Positions 54,930-63,921 of a stretch of 64,000 nt of DNA are shown in pieces. The position numbers and the translations under genes are program-made. The DNA lies in assembly GCF_026410285.1 (NCBI RefSeq), contig NZ_JAPMLP010000013.1, positions 1-64,000 on the forward strand, read 5' to 3'. How positions within the stretch are numbered: the stretch's first letter is position 1; each line of letters begins with the position of its first letter. The notes under the pieces were generated by a model. The model saw only the letters and a program-made list of their open reading frames with translations. It searched no databases and had not been told where the DNA came from. The stretch is from Sulfitobacter sp. F26169L. Lineage in GTDB: Bacteria; Pseudomonadota; Alphaproteobacteria; Rhodobacterales; Rhodobacteraceae.

Positions 54930-56162
54930 TCAGCCTGCATTTTTCATCCGGCTTGCCTCTATAATATCCGCTGTGGCCTCGGCGGTGGCGGCGGACAATG
55001 TCCAGCCCAGATGCCCGTGCCCTGTGTTGTAGAACACGCCTTTCTTCGATCCCGGCCCGACCTTTGGCAACATTGACGGCAGCATCGGGCGCAACCCAGC
55101 CCAAGGCACACAATGCTCGGTTGAAACATCGGGAAAGAACGTCTCGCACCATTTGCGCAATGGCTTGATCCGGTCGTCACGGATATCGAGATTGTAACCG
55201 TTGAATTCCGCCGTTCCGGCGATGCGGAAACGGTTTTTGCCGAGGCGGGAAGTGACGATTTTTGCCTCGTCATCCAGCAGGCTGACCCAGGGCGCTGCAT
55301 TGCGGGATTCATCTTCGTCCAGATTGACCGTGATGGAATAACCCTTGACCGGATAGATGTTCACACGGTCACCGAACTTTTGCGCAATTGCTCTGGAGCC
55401 GACACCGGCACAGACCACGATCCCGTCAAAATGCTCGTCCTGATCTTCGCCTTTTGAGCGCCAGCTCAGCTTCACGCCCGTACCTGTATGCTGGTAGTCA
55501 CTGACATCGGCGTTGTAGTAGAACTTCACCCCCAATGCCTCGCACCCTTTTGAAAGCGCGCGTGCATAGAGGTGGATATCACCGGTAAAATCGCTTTCTG
55601 TATAATATCCGCCAAGGGTTTCGGTCTGTAATGCAGGTTCGATCTGCTGGACCTCTGCCGCCGAAACCTCGCGACGGTCCAGCCCCGCTTTGGTTAGCAG
55701 GTCGTTGACGCGGCGGGCATGGTCAAATTCGCCTTGGGATTTATAGACGTGCAGGATGCCGCGCTTTTCCATATCGAAATCAAATCCGATCTCGTCCGCG
55801 AAACGCAACAGGTGCTTGCGCGCCTCAATCGCCATTTTGGCCGTGGCTATTGTGTTGGCCTCGTAATTGGCGATGTTGCCCATAAATTCGGCCATCCATG
55901 ACAGTTTGTGCCAGCTAGGTTTTGGGTTGACCAATAACGGCGCATTCGGGTTTAGCATCCACTTGAGCCCTTTGAATATCGTGCCCCAACGGGTCCAGAC
56001 CTCAGCGTTTGATGCGCTTAACTGTCCGCCGTTGGCAAAAGATGTCTCCATCGCGGCATATCTGTTGCGGTCGAACACGCTGACGGAATAACCGCGCGAA
56101 GCGAGAGAGTAGGCGGTGGTGATTCCGGTGATACCGGCTCCGATGACTGCGATATGTGTCAT
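54930..56162 (-). CDS. dadA: DadA-type D-amino-acid dehydrogenase/oxidase
   Basis: A 410-residue FAD-dependent amine dehydrogenase of the DadA/DAO family. The N-terminal dinucleotide motif reads AVIGAGITGITTAYSLASRG, followed by ETSFANGGQLSASNAEVWT, which is characteristic of DadA. Conserved parts further on are GDIHLYARALSKGCEALGV and the C-terminal GHGHLGWTLSAATAEATADI. It oxidatively deaminates D-amino acids, or possibly glycine, to 2-oxo acids at the membrane. The ATG is at 56162. A tandem glycine riboswitch lies directly upstream on the same strand, so expression should respond to glycine. It leads the four-gene set towards 51133. Confidence 0.9.
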   Translation of the reverse strand: MTHIAVIGAGITGITTAYSLASRGYSVSVFDRNRYAAMETSFANGGQLSASNAEVWTRWGTIFKGLKWMLNPNAPLLVNPKPSWHKLSWMAEFMGNIANYEANTIATAKMAIEARKHLLRFADEIGFDFDMEKRGILHVYKSQGEFDHARRVNDLLTKAGLDRREVSAAEVQQIEPALQTETLGGYYTESDFTGDIHLYARALSKGCEALGVKFYYNADVSDYQHTGTGVKLSWRSKGEDQDEHFDGIVVCAGVGSRAIAQKFGDRVNIYPVKGYSITVNLDEDESRNAAPWVSLLDDEAKIVTSRLGKNRFRIAGTAEFNGYNLDIRDDRIKPLRKWCETFFPDVSTEHCVPWAGLRPMLPSMLPKVGPGSKKGVFYNTGHGHLGWTLSAATAEATADIIEASRMKNAG

Positions 56163-56225
56163 TGGTATTGCTCTTTCATGTGACGCAAGGATGGCCGGAC
56201 ACAAAACGGCAGGCGCGCCGCTCTC

Positions 56226-56425
56226 GTGTCCCCATCTGTCACGTAACCTGAGAGCTTGACCGCCAATCGGCAGCTTTCTCCTTCGGTGGGCCTGCTGCGT
56301 ATTACAGACCACTCTCCAGATATAAAGTGTCTGCCGTTGGCAGTGACTTGCACGGTTCATGTGCCTGAGAGTTTCCGGGGCGTTGCTCCTTCGGCGTCAG
56401 CCATTCGACTGATCTCTCCCATGCG
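56226..56425 (-). promoter_or_regulatory. Tandem glycine riboswitch
   Basis: Read on the minus strand, two consecutive glycine aptamers are visible. The first has GGGAGAG (56414-56420), GCCGAAGGAGCAA and AAACTCTCAGGCA. The second has TCTGGAGAGTGG (56309-56320), CACCGAAGGAGAAAGC, AAGCTCTCAGG and the closing GACAGATGGGGAC near 56228-56243. The order, spacing and linker match the well-known cooperative tandem glycine riboswitch. It precedes the dadA-type gene by about 65 bases. Glycine binding presumably switches that gene on for glycine or D-amino-acid oxidation; on/off direction is inferred. Confidence 0.92.
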
Positions 56426-56855
56426 AGTCGCACTATATGTGTTTCGTATAAGAAACTTTTTCACGTCGGGCAAAGGCTAAATAGAGGCTATAACACAAAA
56501 GCTGTCCGATGGTTGGATTGGCTTTCGGATAATTCGTTTAACGACACTCCTTTTAAGCAGTCACGCGCCAGACCGTCGAAACGGTTTTTTTGCTGGCGGA
56601 ATTCGATCGGCAAGTGCAAACCGTGTTGGCTGATTTGCACACCAAATACTGGCTGGCATGACTTACCTTCAACAATTGGCAACCTTTCGTCCTTTGGCCA
56701 CTTCGCGGAGTGAGAAACTCTGTGAATGTTAAACAGGATCACGTTTGTTCATCTCCAAACAGGATTTGCCTGATAATTTTCTGCTTGCTCGTACCTTTTG
56801 CCTTGCATAACGCGCCATGACATCCATATACCATCCACACAGATGGAGGACTGAG
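56426..56855. other. Divergent intergenic region
   Basis: This AT-rich interval separates the riboswitch leader from the ribbon-helix-helix regulator gene on the other strand and must contain both promoters. A minus-strand frame of about 85 codons (56488-56742) has no recognisable family features and I do not call it a gene. Confidence 0.4.
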
Positions 56856-57272
56856 ATGAGCAACGTCAGACAGCTACGTGACAAACAGCCGGATAATGAA
56901 AAAATTACGATCAATCTCGGGTATGTCGACCTTGGTCGCATAGACCTTCTGGTGCAGGAAGGGTTCTACTCAAACCGGAGCGACCTGATCCGCACTGCTA
57001 TCCGCAACCAACTGGACAGCCATGTGGAAGTTGTCAGCAAGTCACTTGAACGACACACGATGGAATTGGGTCTGCGCGACTATTCTGTTTCCGATCTGGA
57101 AGCAGTTCGGGACGCGGGCGAGGTTTTGCACATCAAGGTTGTTGGGCTTGCGCGGTTTGCTTCAGACATCACACCAGAACTTGCACTACAGACCATCGGT
57201 TCGATCACGGTGCTGGGTGCATTGCAGGCTAGCACAGATCTAAAAAAAGCACTCGCCGACCGCATTAAGTAA
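56856..57272 (+). CDS. Ribbon-helix-helix (CopG-type) transcriptional regulator
   Basis: A 138-residue regulator. The N-terminal ribbon-helix-helix domain covers about residues 16-50 (EKITINLGYVDLGRIDLLVQ, then GFYSNRSDLIRTAIRNQLD), the MetJ/CopG arrangement for DNA binding as a dimer. The C-terminal 70 residues (VLHIKVVGLARFASDITPEL, then IGSITVLGALQAS) form an additional domain. The ATG at 56856 follows GGAGGA at 56845-56850; an earlier in-frame ATG lacks a site. The next gene starts 29 bases downstream, so the regulator is likely autoregulated with the esterase and C45 hydrolase. Confidence 0.82.
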   Translation: MSNVRQLRDKQPDNEKITINLGYVDLGRIDLLVQEGFYSNRSDLIRTAIRNQLDSHVEVVSKSLERHTMELGLRDYSVSDLEAVRDAGEVLHIKVVGLARFASDITPELALQTIGSITVLGALQASTDLKKALADRIK

Positions 57273-57301
57273 AATGCGCAAACCTAAGTAAGGATATCAA
57301 T

Positions 57302-58384
57302 TTGAAACTCTTTAACGTCGGCGCTCTGCGCCAGGCGACCGATGACTCACGTCTGTTGGCCGCCAATGAACTGGTCCAACGCACGCTGGCCCAACATGGC
57401 CTTGTGCCCCCAAGTGGGAAAGCTGGAGGGATGCAGGAATTCAACATGCCCTCTCTTGATGGCATGCTTGCGAAATTTTCCGGAAAACTCGGGAAAGGTG
57501 CAGAGCTGCCGGAGGCGGTGCCAGAGGGGGCCAAGTTCCTGAATGACACTTTTAAATGTGAAGCTGGCAGTCGTTCCTTTCGAACTTACGTTCCGGCTTC
57601 GGCAACCGGCGGTGTGACTGGTGTCGTTGTTATGCTGCATGGCTGCACTCAAACACCGGAAGACTTCGCCGCAGGAACGGGTATGAATGAATTGGCCGAG
57701 CAACACAGTTTTGTTGTGATCTACCCCGCACAATCACGTGGCGATAATGCTCAATCGTGTTGGAACTGGTTCAGCCGTGGCGACCAGCGACGCGGCAAAG
57801 GAGAGCCTGCTATTCTGGCTGCTATGACCGAACAAGTCTGCAATGAATACGGTGTGAGTAGGGATCAGACCTTTGTGGCAGGGCTATCGGCAGGGGCGGC
57901 GATGGCGGTAATACTTGGCGAAACTTATGGGGATGTTTTTGCTGCTGTTGGCGCACACTCCGGACTGCCTGCCGGTGCCGCCAAAGACGTTCCTTCGGCG
58001 TTCGCGGCGATGGCAGGCAATGCGCTTGATGCAGCTCCGTTGCAACAATCAGGCGGGACAGTTCGCACAATCGTCTTTCACGGAACATCAGATGCAACGG
58101 TGCATCCTTCAAACGGTGATGCAATCGCACGGCGTGCGAAAGATGCAGGTGTCAGCCAAAGCATCGAAACGACTACGCAAGGCACCACCGCAGGACGCAG
58201 CTTCACACGAGCCTTATCAAGTGATCTCAACGGTGCACAAATCGTTGAGCATTGGACGATCGACGGGCAGGGCCATGCATGGTCGGGCGGGAAATCGGGC
58301 GGATCCTACACCGATCCCAATGGGCCAGATGCCAGCGCCGAAATGGTCCGGTTTTTCTTCAACACAGTAGGCAAGGAACTTTGA
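57302..58384 (+). CDS. PHB depolymerase-family esterase
   Basis: A 360-residue alpha/beta-hydrolase of the polyhydroxybutyrate depolymerase/feruloyl-esterase group. The oxyanion HGC lies at 113-115 (VVMLHGCTQTPEDFAAGTGM), the nucleophile is S196 in GLSAGAAM, the acid is in HGTSDATVHPSNGD and the His in GQGHAWSGG. A 75-residue N-terminal extension (MKLFNVGALRQATDD onward) precedes the catalytic domain and has no signal peptide, suggesting an intracellular enzyme acting on PHB granules or short esters. It starts with TTG at 57302 after AAGGA. The C45-type gene follows one base after its stop. Confidence 0.85.
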   Translation: MKLFNVGALRQATDDSRLLAANELVQRTLAQHGLVPPSGKAGGMQEFNMPSLDGMLAKFSGKLGKGAELPEAVPEGAKFLNDTFKCEAGSRSFRTYVPASATGGVTGVVVMLHGCTQTPEDFAAGTGMNELAEQHSFVVIYPAQSRGDNAQSCWNWFSRGDQRRGKGEPAILAAMTEQVCNEYGVSRDQTFVAGLSAGAAMAVILGETYGDVFAAVGAHSGLPAGAAKDVPSAFAAMAGNALDAAPLQQSGGTVRTIVFHGTSDATVHPSNGDAIARRAKDAGVSQSIETTTQGTTAGRSFTRALSSDLNGAQIVEHWTIDGQGHAWSGGKSGGSYTDPNGPDASAEMVRFFFNTVGKEL

Positions 58385-58385
58385 T

Positions 58386-59531
58386 ATGAGCCAGATGACA
58401 TTGACGTTTGACGCAGTAAATGAAGCCACGCCTGGTGCGAAATGGGCTGTGCGCTGGAACCGGTCGTGGCCCGCTTATGAGGCGTGGTTTGTAGCGCGGG
58501 GCGGTGATCACGGCCCTTCACGAGCCGAATGTCGGGATGCGATACAACGATATATGCCCGAGTTGGTCGCCGTCTATGACCGGTTAGTAGCGGTTGCGGG
58601 GGGCGCAGACCGCGCCGCGCGATTTTTGTCAACTTGGTGCCCACCCACCTACCTTGGCGGTTGCTCTCTTGCTGCTGTTGCCAACAAAAAGGACGTGAGG
58701 TTGGTGCGCAACTACGACCTGTCTCCTGAGCTGAACGAAGGGCTGTTGCTTCGCACGGAATGGTCCGGACGGGCCGTCATGGGGATGGTCGAATTTCTGT
58801 GGGGGTTGTCTGACGGAGTAAACGATGCAGGTCTGAGCGTCGCGTTGGCCTACGGCGGCAGGTCCGAAACCGGTGAGGGGTTCGGTGTCACAACGATTGT
58901 GCGTTATATTCTCGAAACCTGCGATACCGTCGAGGAGGCGTTTTCAGCGCTAAACCGGGTGCCATCGCACATGGCCTATAATCTGGTCCTTGCGGATGCC
59001 ACAGGCCGAACCGCAAGCGTGGAGCTTTCTCCGGGCGGCGGCATTAAAGTGATGCCAAAGGCGATAGCAACCAATCACCAAAGCGGCAATTCCCGGGCAG
59101 AACGTCCCGCTTTCACACGAACTTTTGAGCGCCGCGCGCATCTGGATGATCTGCGGATCAAACCTCGTAAGTTGAACCGTCAGTTTCTAAAACCGCCGTT
59201 GTTGCAGGATAGGTATGCTCAAGGCTTCGGCACATTGTTCACCGCCGAATATGATCCAAAAAATGGCACGTTGGGTTTGACGTTAATGGGTGATCGTTGG
59301 GATCAGTCGCTCGACAATTTCGATGAGGGTCAGCGTGTTGTTGATTACGTAGAAAGCTCTTTGAATGAAGCACCGCAAAATGAGAATGTCGCAGAATATG
59401 GCGGCGTGGACTGGGCGAAAGCCGTAGAAGTCGACTGGAACATGGTAGCGCGGGACTATGCCAGCGGAAAAGGTCGTCCAATCAGTGCTTACTTCCCGCC
59501 TCAGCGTGGCGCGGTTGATACGGCCGCCTAG
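58386..59531 (+). CDS. C45-family Ntn hydrolase/acyltransferase-like protein
   Basis: A 381-residue protein resembling the C45 peptidase family (acyl-CoA:6-aminopenicillanic acid acyltransferase), N-terminal-nucleophile enzymes that activate by cleaving themselves before a Cys. The candidate nucleophile is C93 in LGGCSLAAV, followed by RLVRNYDLSP and later GLSVALAYGGR, TTIVRYILETCDTVEEA, NLVLADATGR and AIATNHQ, all in family order. It could hydrolyse or transfer an acyl chain from an amide or lactam-like substrate. It is co-transcribed with the esterase and regulator. No signal peptide is seen. Confidence 0.75.
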   Translation: MSQMTLTFDAVNEATPGAKWAVRWNRSWPAYEAWFVARGGDHGPSRAECRDAIQRYMPELVAVYDRLVAVAGGADRAARFLSTWCPPTYLGGCSLAAVANKKDVRLVRNYDLSPELNEGLLLRTEWSGRAVMGMVEFLWGLSDGVNDAGLSVALAYGGRSETGEGFGVTTIVRYILETCDTVEEAFSALNRVPSHMAYNLVLADATGRTASVELSPGGGIKVMPKAIATNHQSGNSRAERPAFTRTFERRAHLDDLRIKPRKLNRQFLKPPLLQDRYAQGFGTLFTAEYDPKNGTLGLTLMGDRWDQSLDNFDEGQRVVDYVESSLNEAPQNENVAEYGGVDWAKAVEVDWNMVARDYASGKGRPISAYFPPQRGAVDTAA

Positions 59532-59556
59532 TACCGACGCGTACAAAGATGCCGTC

Positions 59557-59577
59557 GCTCCCGACAACAGTCGGAGC
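59557..59577. terminator. Hairpin between convergent genes
   Basis: An imperfect eight-base-pair stem (GCTCCCGAC / GTCGGAGC with one bulge) lies between the C45-type gene and the DUF4112 gene. No T run follows, so its role as terminator is uncertain. Confidence 0.35.
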
Positions 59578-59613
59578 GGCCGCAGGCCAATTTACAGACC
59601 GGGTTTGACAAAA

Positions 59614-59964
59614 TCAGCTTTCGTTGGAGGGCCGTCTGGCGAGCTCTCGCTTCAGTAGCGTGAAGTTCCGATTGTTCGCTTTGAAAAACAGATCGAATGC
59701 ATCACCGAGAATTGGAACGGTCCCGACAAAGAAATCGAGCCCCGTGTTCACCGACATCCGGCCAATGGTCCGCTTGCGTGCGCCAAGCTTGTAAGCTTTG
59801 TAGATCAGAAAGGCAGATGGACCCAAGGTCGCAACGTCTCCCACACCCGGCACAAGACCTATCACGAAATCCCAGCCGAACCGAATTGGCGTGAACGGAA
59901 TCCGGTAATTGCTGTCAAGCATGGTAGACAGACGGTCAAGCTTTTCAATCTCGTGTTTTGACAT
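59614..59964 (-). CDS. DUF4112 family protein
   Basis: A 116-residue small protein of the DUF4112 family, recognised from LSTMLDSNYRIPFTPIRFGW, DFVIGLVPGVGDVATLG and VPILGDAFDLFFKANNRN. Two hydrophobic stretches (about residues 30-55 and 75-90) suggest association with the inner membrane. The function of the family is unknown. It is 6 bases downstream of the Pmp3-like gene, so the two are probably an operon, a pairing that fits envelope or stress-response roles but gives no mechanism. Confidence 0.82.
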   Translation of the reverse strand: MSKHEIEKLDRLSTMLDSNYRIPFTPIRFGWDFVIGLVPGVGDVATLGPSAFLIYKAYKLGARKRTIGRMSVNTGLDFFVGTVPILGDAFDLFFKANNRNFTLLKRELARRPSNES

Positions 59965-59970
59965 CGCGTA

Positions 59971-60129
59971 CTATCTCCGCGCGACGATGTAGACGGCGTG
60001 AACAAGACCCGGAATATAACCGAGCAAGGTCAGCAGAATATTAATCCAAAAATGCTTGCCCAGACCAACTTTTAAAAATACGCCCAATGGCGGAATGATG
60101 ACTGACAGGATAATGCGGACGAGGTCCAT
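59971..60129 (-). CDS. Pmp3/YqaE-family small membrane protein
   Basis: A 52-residue protein with two membrane helices, the Pmp3/YqaE/UPF0057 layout: LVRIILSVIIPPLGVFLKVG, then WINILLTLLGYIPGLVHAVY. In other organisms such proteins affect membrane potential and salt tolerance. I use the ATG at 60129 (MDLVRII), since the family begins right at the first helix. A longer reading would add a Lys-rich tail not seen in the family. Confidence 0.85.
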   Translation of the reverse strand: MDLVRIILSVIIPPLGVFLKVGLGKHFWINILLTLLGYIPGLVHAVYIVARR

Positions 60130-60169
60130 GCTGGCTCTTTTCTGTTTTTGTTCGTCGATCTTGATCAAC

Positions 60170-61284
60170 GTATCGCAGTTTTCTACCCGTTAGGCGAGAC
60201 CAACTATACTAGTCCAAACCAGATAATCGCGTGTCTGACAGCTGTCAGAGCGGCCTTTTCATCAGCCTGTCTGCCTTCACGACCTATGCGGATACGTAGG
60301 CGCGTTTACTGCCGAGATGGTAAAGAATGAACGTGTTTGCAACCTGGGCCGACCTGTTGTCAGCGTTTGTGATCAAACTGAAGGGATAATGATCCTGACT
60401 GCAGGGTCGGTCTTGGCAACATCTTCCGTATGTTCTGGTGCGACGAGTGGAGAGGGACTGCTAGGTAATTAATCCATTCGCTTACATGAACGCGTCTAGG
60501 TTTCCGTCCGCTATTGATAGGTAAGGGGATTTTTAAAAAGAACTGCACCTGTCGCGTTTTGATGGCGCTTCTTTGATCGGATTCTCTTTTTTATTCGGCG
60601 GCTGGGCTGCGTGATGGTGGCCAGCTCACGTAGATTGCGTGCGTACCGCAGCCGGCCCACAAGCCGCAGTCTGATCTGCTCCCGTTAGCGCACACCATGG
60701 AACAATTGCGCCTCGGTCTGGACGACTGTGGTCGATTGTGGAGGACGGAAGAGCTGAAGCGGGGAGGGCTGTAGATTGGTCACCGTCGTATGTGACGTTC
60801 AATGGACTAAAACGGCATATCTATTGTCAGGACACACCGTTTCAAAATGAACAAAGGTGGAAATCGACGAGCCAACGCGGCGCTCTATCGCGTTGCCATC
60901 ATCAGAATATGAAACCACGGGCTAAAACTTGCGTATTTCAGTAAACGGACGAGAAACGGGGAAAACAAAAACAAGCTCATTCGACGCTTGAAATGCGACA
61001 TCGATTGCGGAATATACCGTCAACTCAGCGTATTTATACCATTCCAGATCGCCGCTCGACGAATATAGGATTTTCAACGGGGCAGTGGACGCATTCTTTA
61101 AAATCATCAACGCGGCGCTGATCTGGCGAGAGACATGCAAAACCCGCAGACAGGCTGTGATGGCGGTCTGTGAAAATACTTAAGGCCTCTACAATCCGCG
61201 GTGACGCCACTCAGCGTTGGGTTGAAAAAGACCAGTCGCTTTTGAGCGAAAGGTGGCATAAAACGAGTATGTGGAGTGACATTA
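60170..61284. other. Long intergenic region, no gene recognised
   Basis: About 1.1 kb between the Pmp3-like and kinase genes. Around 60590-60730 one minus-strand frame has a short Arg-rich protein-like stretch (QIRLRLVGRLRYARNLREL) interrupted by stops, possibly a decayed gene. Otherwise nothing is recognisable. Confidence 0.4.
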
Positions 61285-63501
61285 ATGCGCGACGGATCCA
61301 AAGGTCAGGGAGAACTTCTAGTGGTCAAAGGTGGAGTTGAGGGTAGGCTGCAGGATGTAGGGACGTCACCGAAGCTAGCTTCGTCACCTTCTTTCAAGCG
61401 GTTGTTCGATGCGGCACCTGCACTGATATCTATCCACGAAGGACCGGAGCACGTCTACATCTATACAAACCCGGCGCATGACCGCGTTGTCAGGTCACGC
61501 CCTTTGCTGGGCGTCGACTTTCGCACCGCCTTCCCCGAATTGGAAGGACTGGGCAACATCGACACGTTTAACGAGGTTTTCCGAACCGGCGTTGCGACAG
61601 AGGTGCCTCAGGCGGAAGTCGTTATTGAGTTCGGCCCTGAAAACAAAGTGCGGAGGCATTTTCGGCAGATCGTTCAACCTTGGCACGATGAAGCGGGTGA
61701 AATTGCGGGTGTCATGAATTTTTCTTTTGATGTGACAGAGCAGGTCGAGGCGCGGATGCGCGCCGAAGATAGCGAACGGCACATGTCCTATGCCCTGAAA
61801 GCCAGCGGATCGGTCGGCACATTTCACTGGGATACCAAAAGCGATCTGATGACGGTAGATGAAGCGTTCGTGATTGCTTTTGGATTTTCGAAATTCCAGC
61901 CACGCGAAAAATTGCCACTTAAGGCCTTCACCGATGTTATCCACCCCGAGGATCGCGAGCGCGTCCTGATCGCCATTCAGCACGCCGTCGACACGGGCGA
62001 GCATTACGAGGAACAGTACCGCACATTGGACGAAGAAGGCGTCGTGCGCCACATTCTGGCGCAGGGCAAATGCGTGCGCGATGCCAAGGGAGAGCCTGAC
62101 CGTTTTACGGGAGTCATCATTGACACCACCCGGCAACGTCAGGCCGACGAGGTTCTTCGCGAGAGCGAGGCAAGGCTACGATCAATCTTTACCTCTATCG
62201 ATAAAGGTTACTGTCTGGCCGAGATCATGTTGGACGAGTGTGGCGACCCGGTAGATTATCGTTTCCTGGAAGTGAACCCGCTTTTCGAACAGATGACGGG
62301 CCTGAAGGATGCTGCGGGCCGGACCGCGCTTGAACTGGTGCCTGAACTCGAAAAGAAATGGGTCGAAACCTATGCTCGTGCTGCATTGCAAGGTGAAACG
62401 CTGAGGTTCGAAGAAACATCTGATGTCATGGGGCGCCATTTTGATGTGTTTGCCATGCCGACTCAGTCGCGCGGGCGGTTTGTTATCGTTTTCAAAGATA
62501 TCACCGAACAAAAACGCACCGAGGATGCGCTGAGGCAAAGCGAAGCCCAATTTCGCAGTATAACCGAGGCCATGCCGCAGATGGTCTGGGCGACCCGACC
62601 GGACGGGCATCACGATTTCTTCAACGCGCGATGGTATGAATTTACCGGGGTGCCGGAAGGTTCGACCGATGGCGCCGGATGGAACGATATATTCCATCCT
62701 GAGGATCAGGAGAGGGCCATGCGGAAGTGGCAACATTGCCTGTCGAGTGGTAATATCTATGATATCGAGTATCGCCTGCGCCATCACAGCGGTGCCTATC
62801 GCTGGGTTCTTGGCCGGGCGCAACCGGTCAGGGACAGTGACGGCACGATTGTCCGCTGGCTGGGCACCTGCACCGATATTCACGAGATAAAGCTGGCTGA
62901 CGAGCAGCGCGAACTCATGCTAGGAGAGATGAACCATCGGGTGAAAAACATGTTGTCGATGGTTCACGCGATGGTCTCGCAAACCCTGCGTCAAGCAGAG
63001 AACCTGAAAGATGCGAGTACGTCGATACAGTCCCGTATCGGGAACATGGCGCAAGCTCATGATCGCCTGATCAATTCCAAATGGTCAGAAACCCGCATTC
63101 TCGCGGTTGTCGAGGCGGCCCTTGCACCACACCGCTCGGGGAATGGACGGTTTACGCTGGAGGGGCCGGACATTCCAATTGGTTCTAAGCAGGCGCTTGC
63201 GTTGACGATGGCACTACATGAGCTCGCAACAAACGCCACGAAGTATGGGGCTTTGTCGACTGAGGACGGACGGGTTAACATCCGGTGGGGCGTAGACAAA
63301 ACCGGAGATGACGAGACTTTCAATTTCTCATGGGTCGAAAGCGACGGTCCTCCGGTTACCACGCCTCAGCGCCGCGGTTTCGGCAGTCGCATGATCGAGC
63401 AGGCGCTTGCGGGGTATTTTAATGGACATGCGGAACTTAACTACCACTTGGAAGGTTTATCATTTGATCTGAAAGCACCTTTTAGCGGCCTAAAGGTTTG
63501 A
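61285..63501 (+). CDS. Multi-PAS sensor histidine kinase, HWE family
   Basis: A 738-residue cytoplasmic sensor kinase with no membrane helix. Several PAS domains come first. One starts near residue 33 (LFDAAPALISIHEGPEHVYI); PAC-like ends appear at GVMNFSFDVTEQ, GVIIDTTRQRQ, VFKDITEQKR and GTCTDIHEI, so about four PAS units. The phosphoacceptor H551 is in LMLGEMNHRVKNMLS. The HWE ATPase follows with ALALTMALHELATNATKYGA, a WVESDGPP motif and RGFGSRMIEQ. The start at ATG 61285 has GGAG eight bases upstream; GTG 61276 is possible. The kinase very likely signals through the adjacent single-domain receiver. Confidence 0.88.
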   Translation: MRDGSKGQGELLVVKGGVEGRLQDVGTSPKLASSPSFKRLFDAAPALISIHEGPEHVYIYTNPAHDRVVRSRPLLGVDFRTAFPELEGLGNIDTFNEVFRTGVATEVPQAEVVIEFGPENKVRRHFRQIVQPWHDEAGEIAGVMNFSFDVTEQVEARMRAEDSERHMSYALKASGSVGTFHWDTKSDLMTVDEAFVIAFGFSKFQPREKLPLKAFTDVIHPEDRERVLIAIQHAVDTGEHYEEQYRTLDEEGVVRHILAQGKCVRDAKGEPDRFTGVIIDTTRQRQADEVLRESEARLRSIFTSIDKGYCLAEIMLDECGDPVDYRFLEVNPLFEQMTGLKDAAGRTALELVPELEKKWVETYARAALQGETLRFEETSDVMGRHFDVFAMPTQSRGRFVIVFKDITEQKRTEDALRQSEAQFRSITEAMPQMVWATRPDGHHDFFNARWYEFTGVPEGSTDGAGWNDIFHPEDQERAMRKWQHCLSSGNIYDIEYRLRHHSGAYRWVLGRAQPVRDSDGTIVRWLGTCTDIHEIKLADEQRELMLGEMNHRVKNMLSMVHAMVSQTLRQAENLKDASTSIQSRIGNMAQAHDRLINSKWSETRILAVVEAALAPHRSGNGRFTLEGPDIPIGSKQALALTMALHELATNATKYGALSTEDGRVNIRWGVDKTGDDETFNFSWVESDGPPVTTPQRRGFGSRMIEQALAGYFNGHAELNYHLEGLSFDLKAPFSGLKV

Positions 63502-63537
63502 GACGTCGAAGAAAATAATAGGGCAAGGAGAGCGGCT

Positions 63538-63921
63538 TTGGAAAAAGATGTTCACATACGATCCGCCGTATTAATCGTCGAAGACGAACCGCTGATCCGG
63601 ATGGAAGCGGTTGATATGATTGAAGAAGCCGGATTTCGAACATTCGATGTAGGTTCGGCCGACTCTGCTATATCCACGATGGAGCAGAATGAAGACATTG
63701 GCATCCTGTTCACCGATATTGAAATGCCGGGCACAATGGATGGATTGGAACTGGCTGCATATTTCCAAAAGCGGTGGCCCAAAGTGGCCATCATTATCGC
63801 TTCCGGTGCTGTAGAAGTCAAAACACTCAACCTGCCGGAGAAAGTCTGCTTCTTTCCAAAGCCTTATCCGACGGACCGTATAACCAAGGCACTCAAAAGT
63901 ATCTCCAACAACCGAAAGTAA
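63538..63921 (+). CDS. Single-domain response regulator
   Basis: A 127-residue CheY-like receiver without output domain. The acidic pocket is E15, D16 and E17 (VLIVEDEPLIRMEA), the phosphoacceptor is D60 (ILFTDIEMPG), the Ser/Thr switch is in IIIASGAVEV and the conserved Lys is K108 (FFPKPYP). It starts with TTG at 63538 after AAGGAG, 36 bases downstream of the HWE kinase gene, and is the natural phosphate acceptor of it. Such stand-alone receivers in alphaproteobacteria often take part in general-stress or light/redox phosphorelays; here the output is unknown. Confidence 0.88.
   Translation: MEKDVHIRSAVLIVEDEPLIRMEAVDMIEEAGFRTFDVGSADSAISTMEQNEDIGILFTDIEMPGTMDGLELAAYFQKRWPKVAIIIASGAVEVKTLNLPEKVCFFPKPYPTDRITKALKSISNNRK

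Noticed and set aside
56488-56742. Possible 85-codon gene on the minus strand between riboswitch and RHH regulator
   Set aside because: No ribosome site, no family features, AT-rich, and it lies in a region that must contain two promoters.
60590-60730. Possible small Arg-rich (DUF1127-like) gene
   Set aside because: The frame is broken by stops and lacks a start and ribosome site; the resemblance is too short to call.
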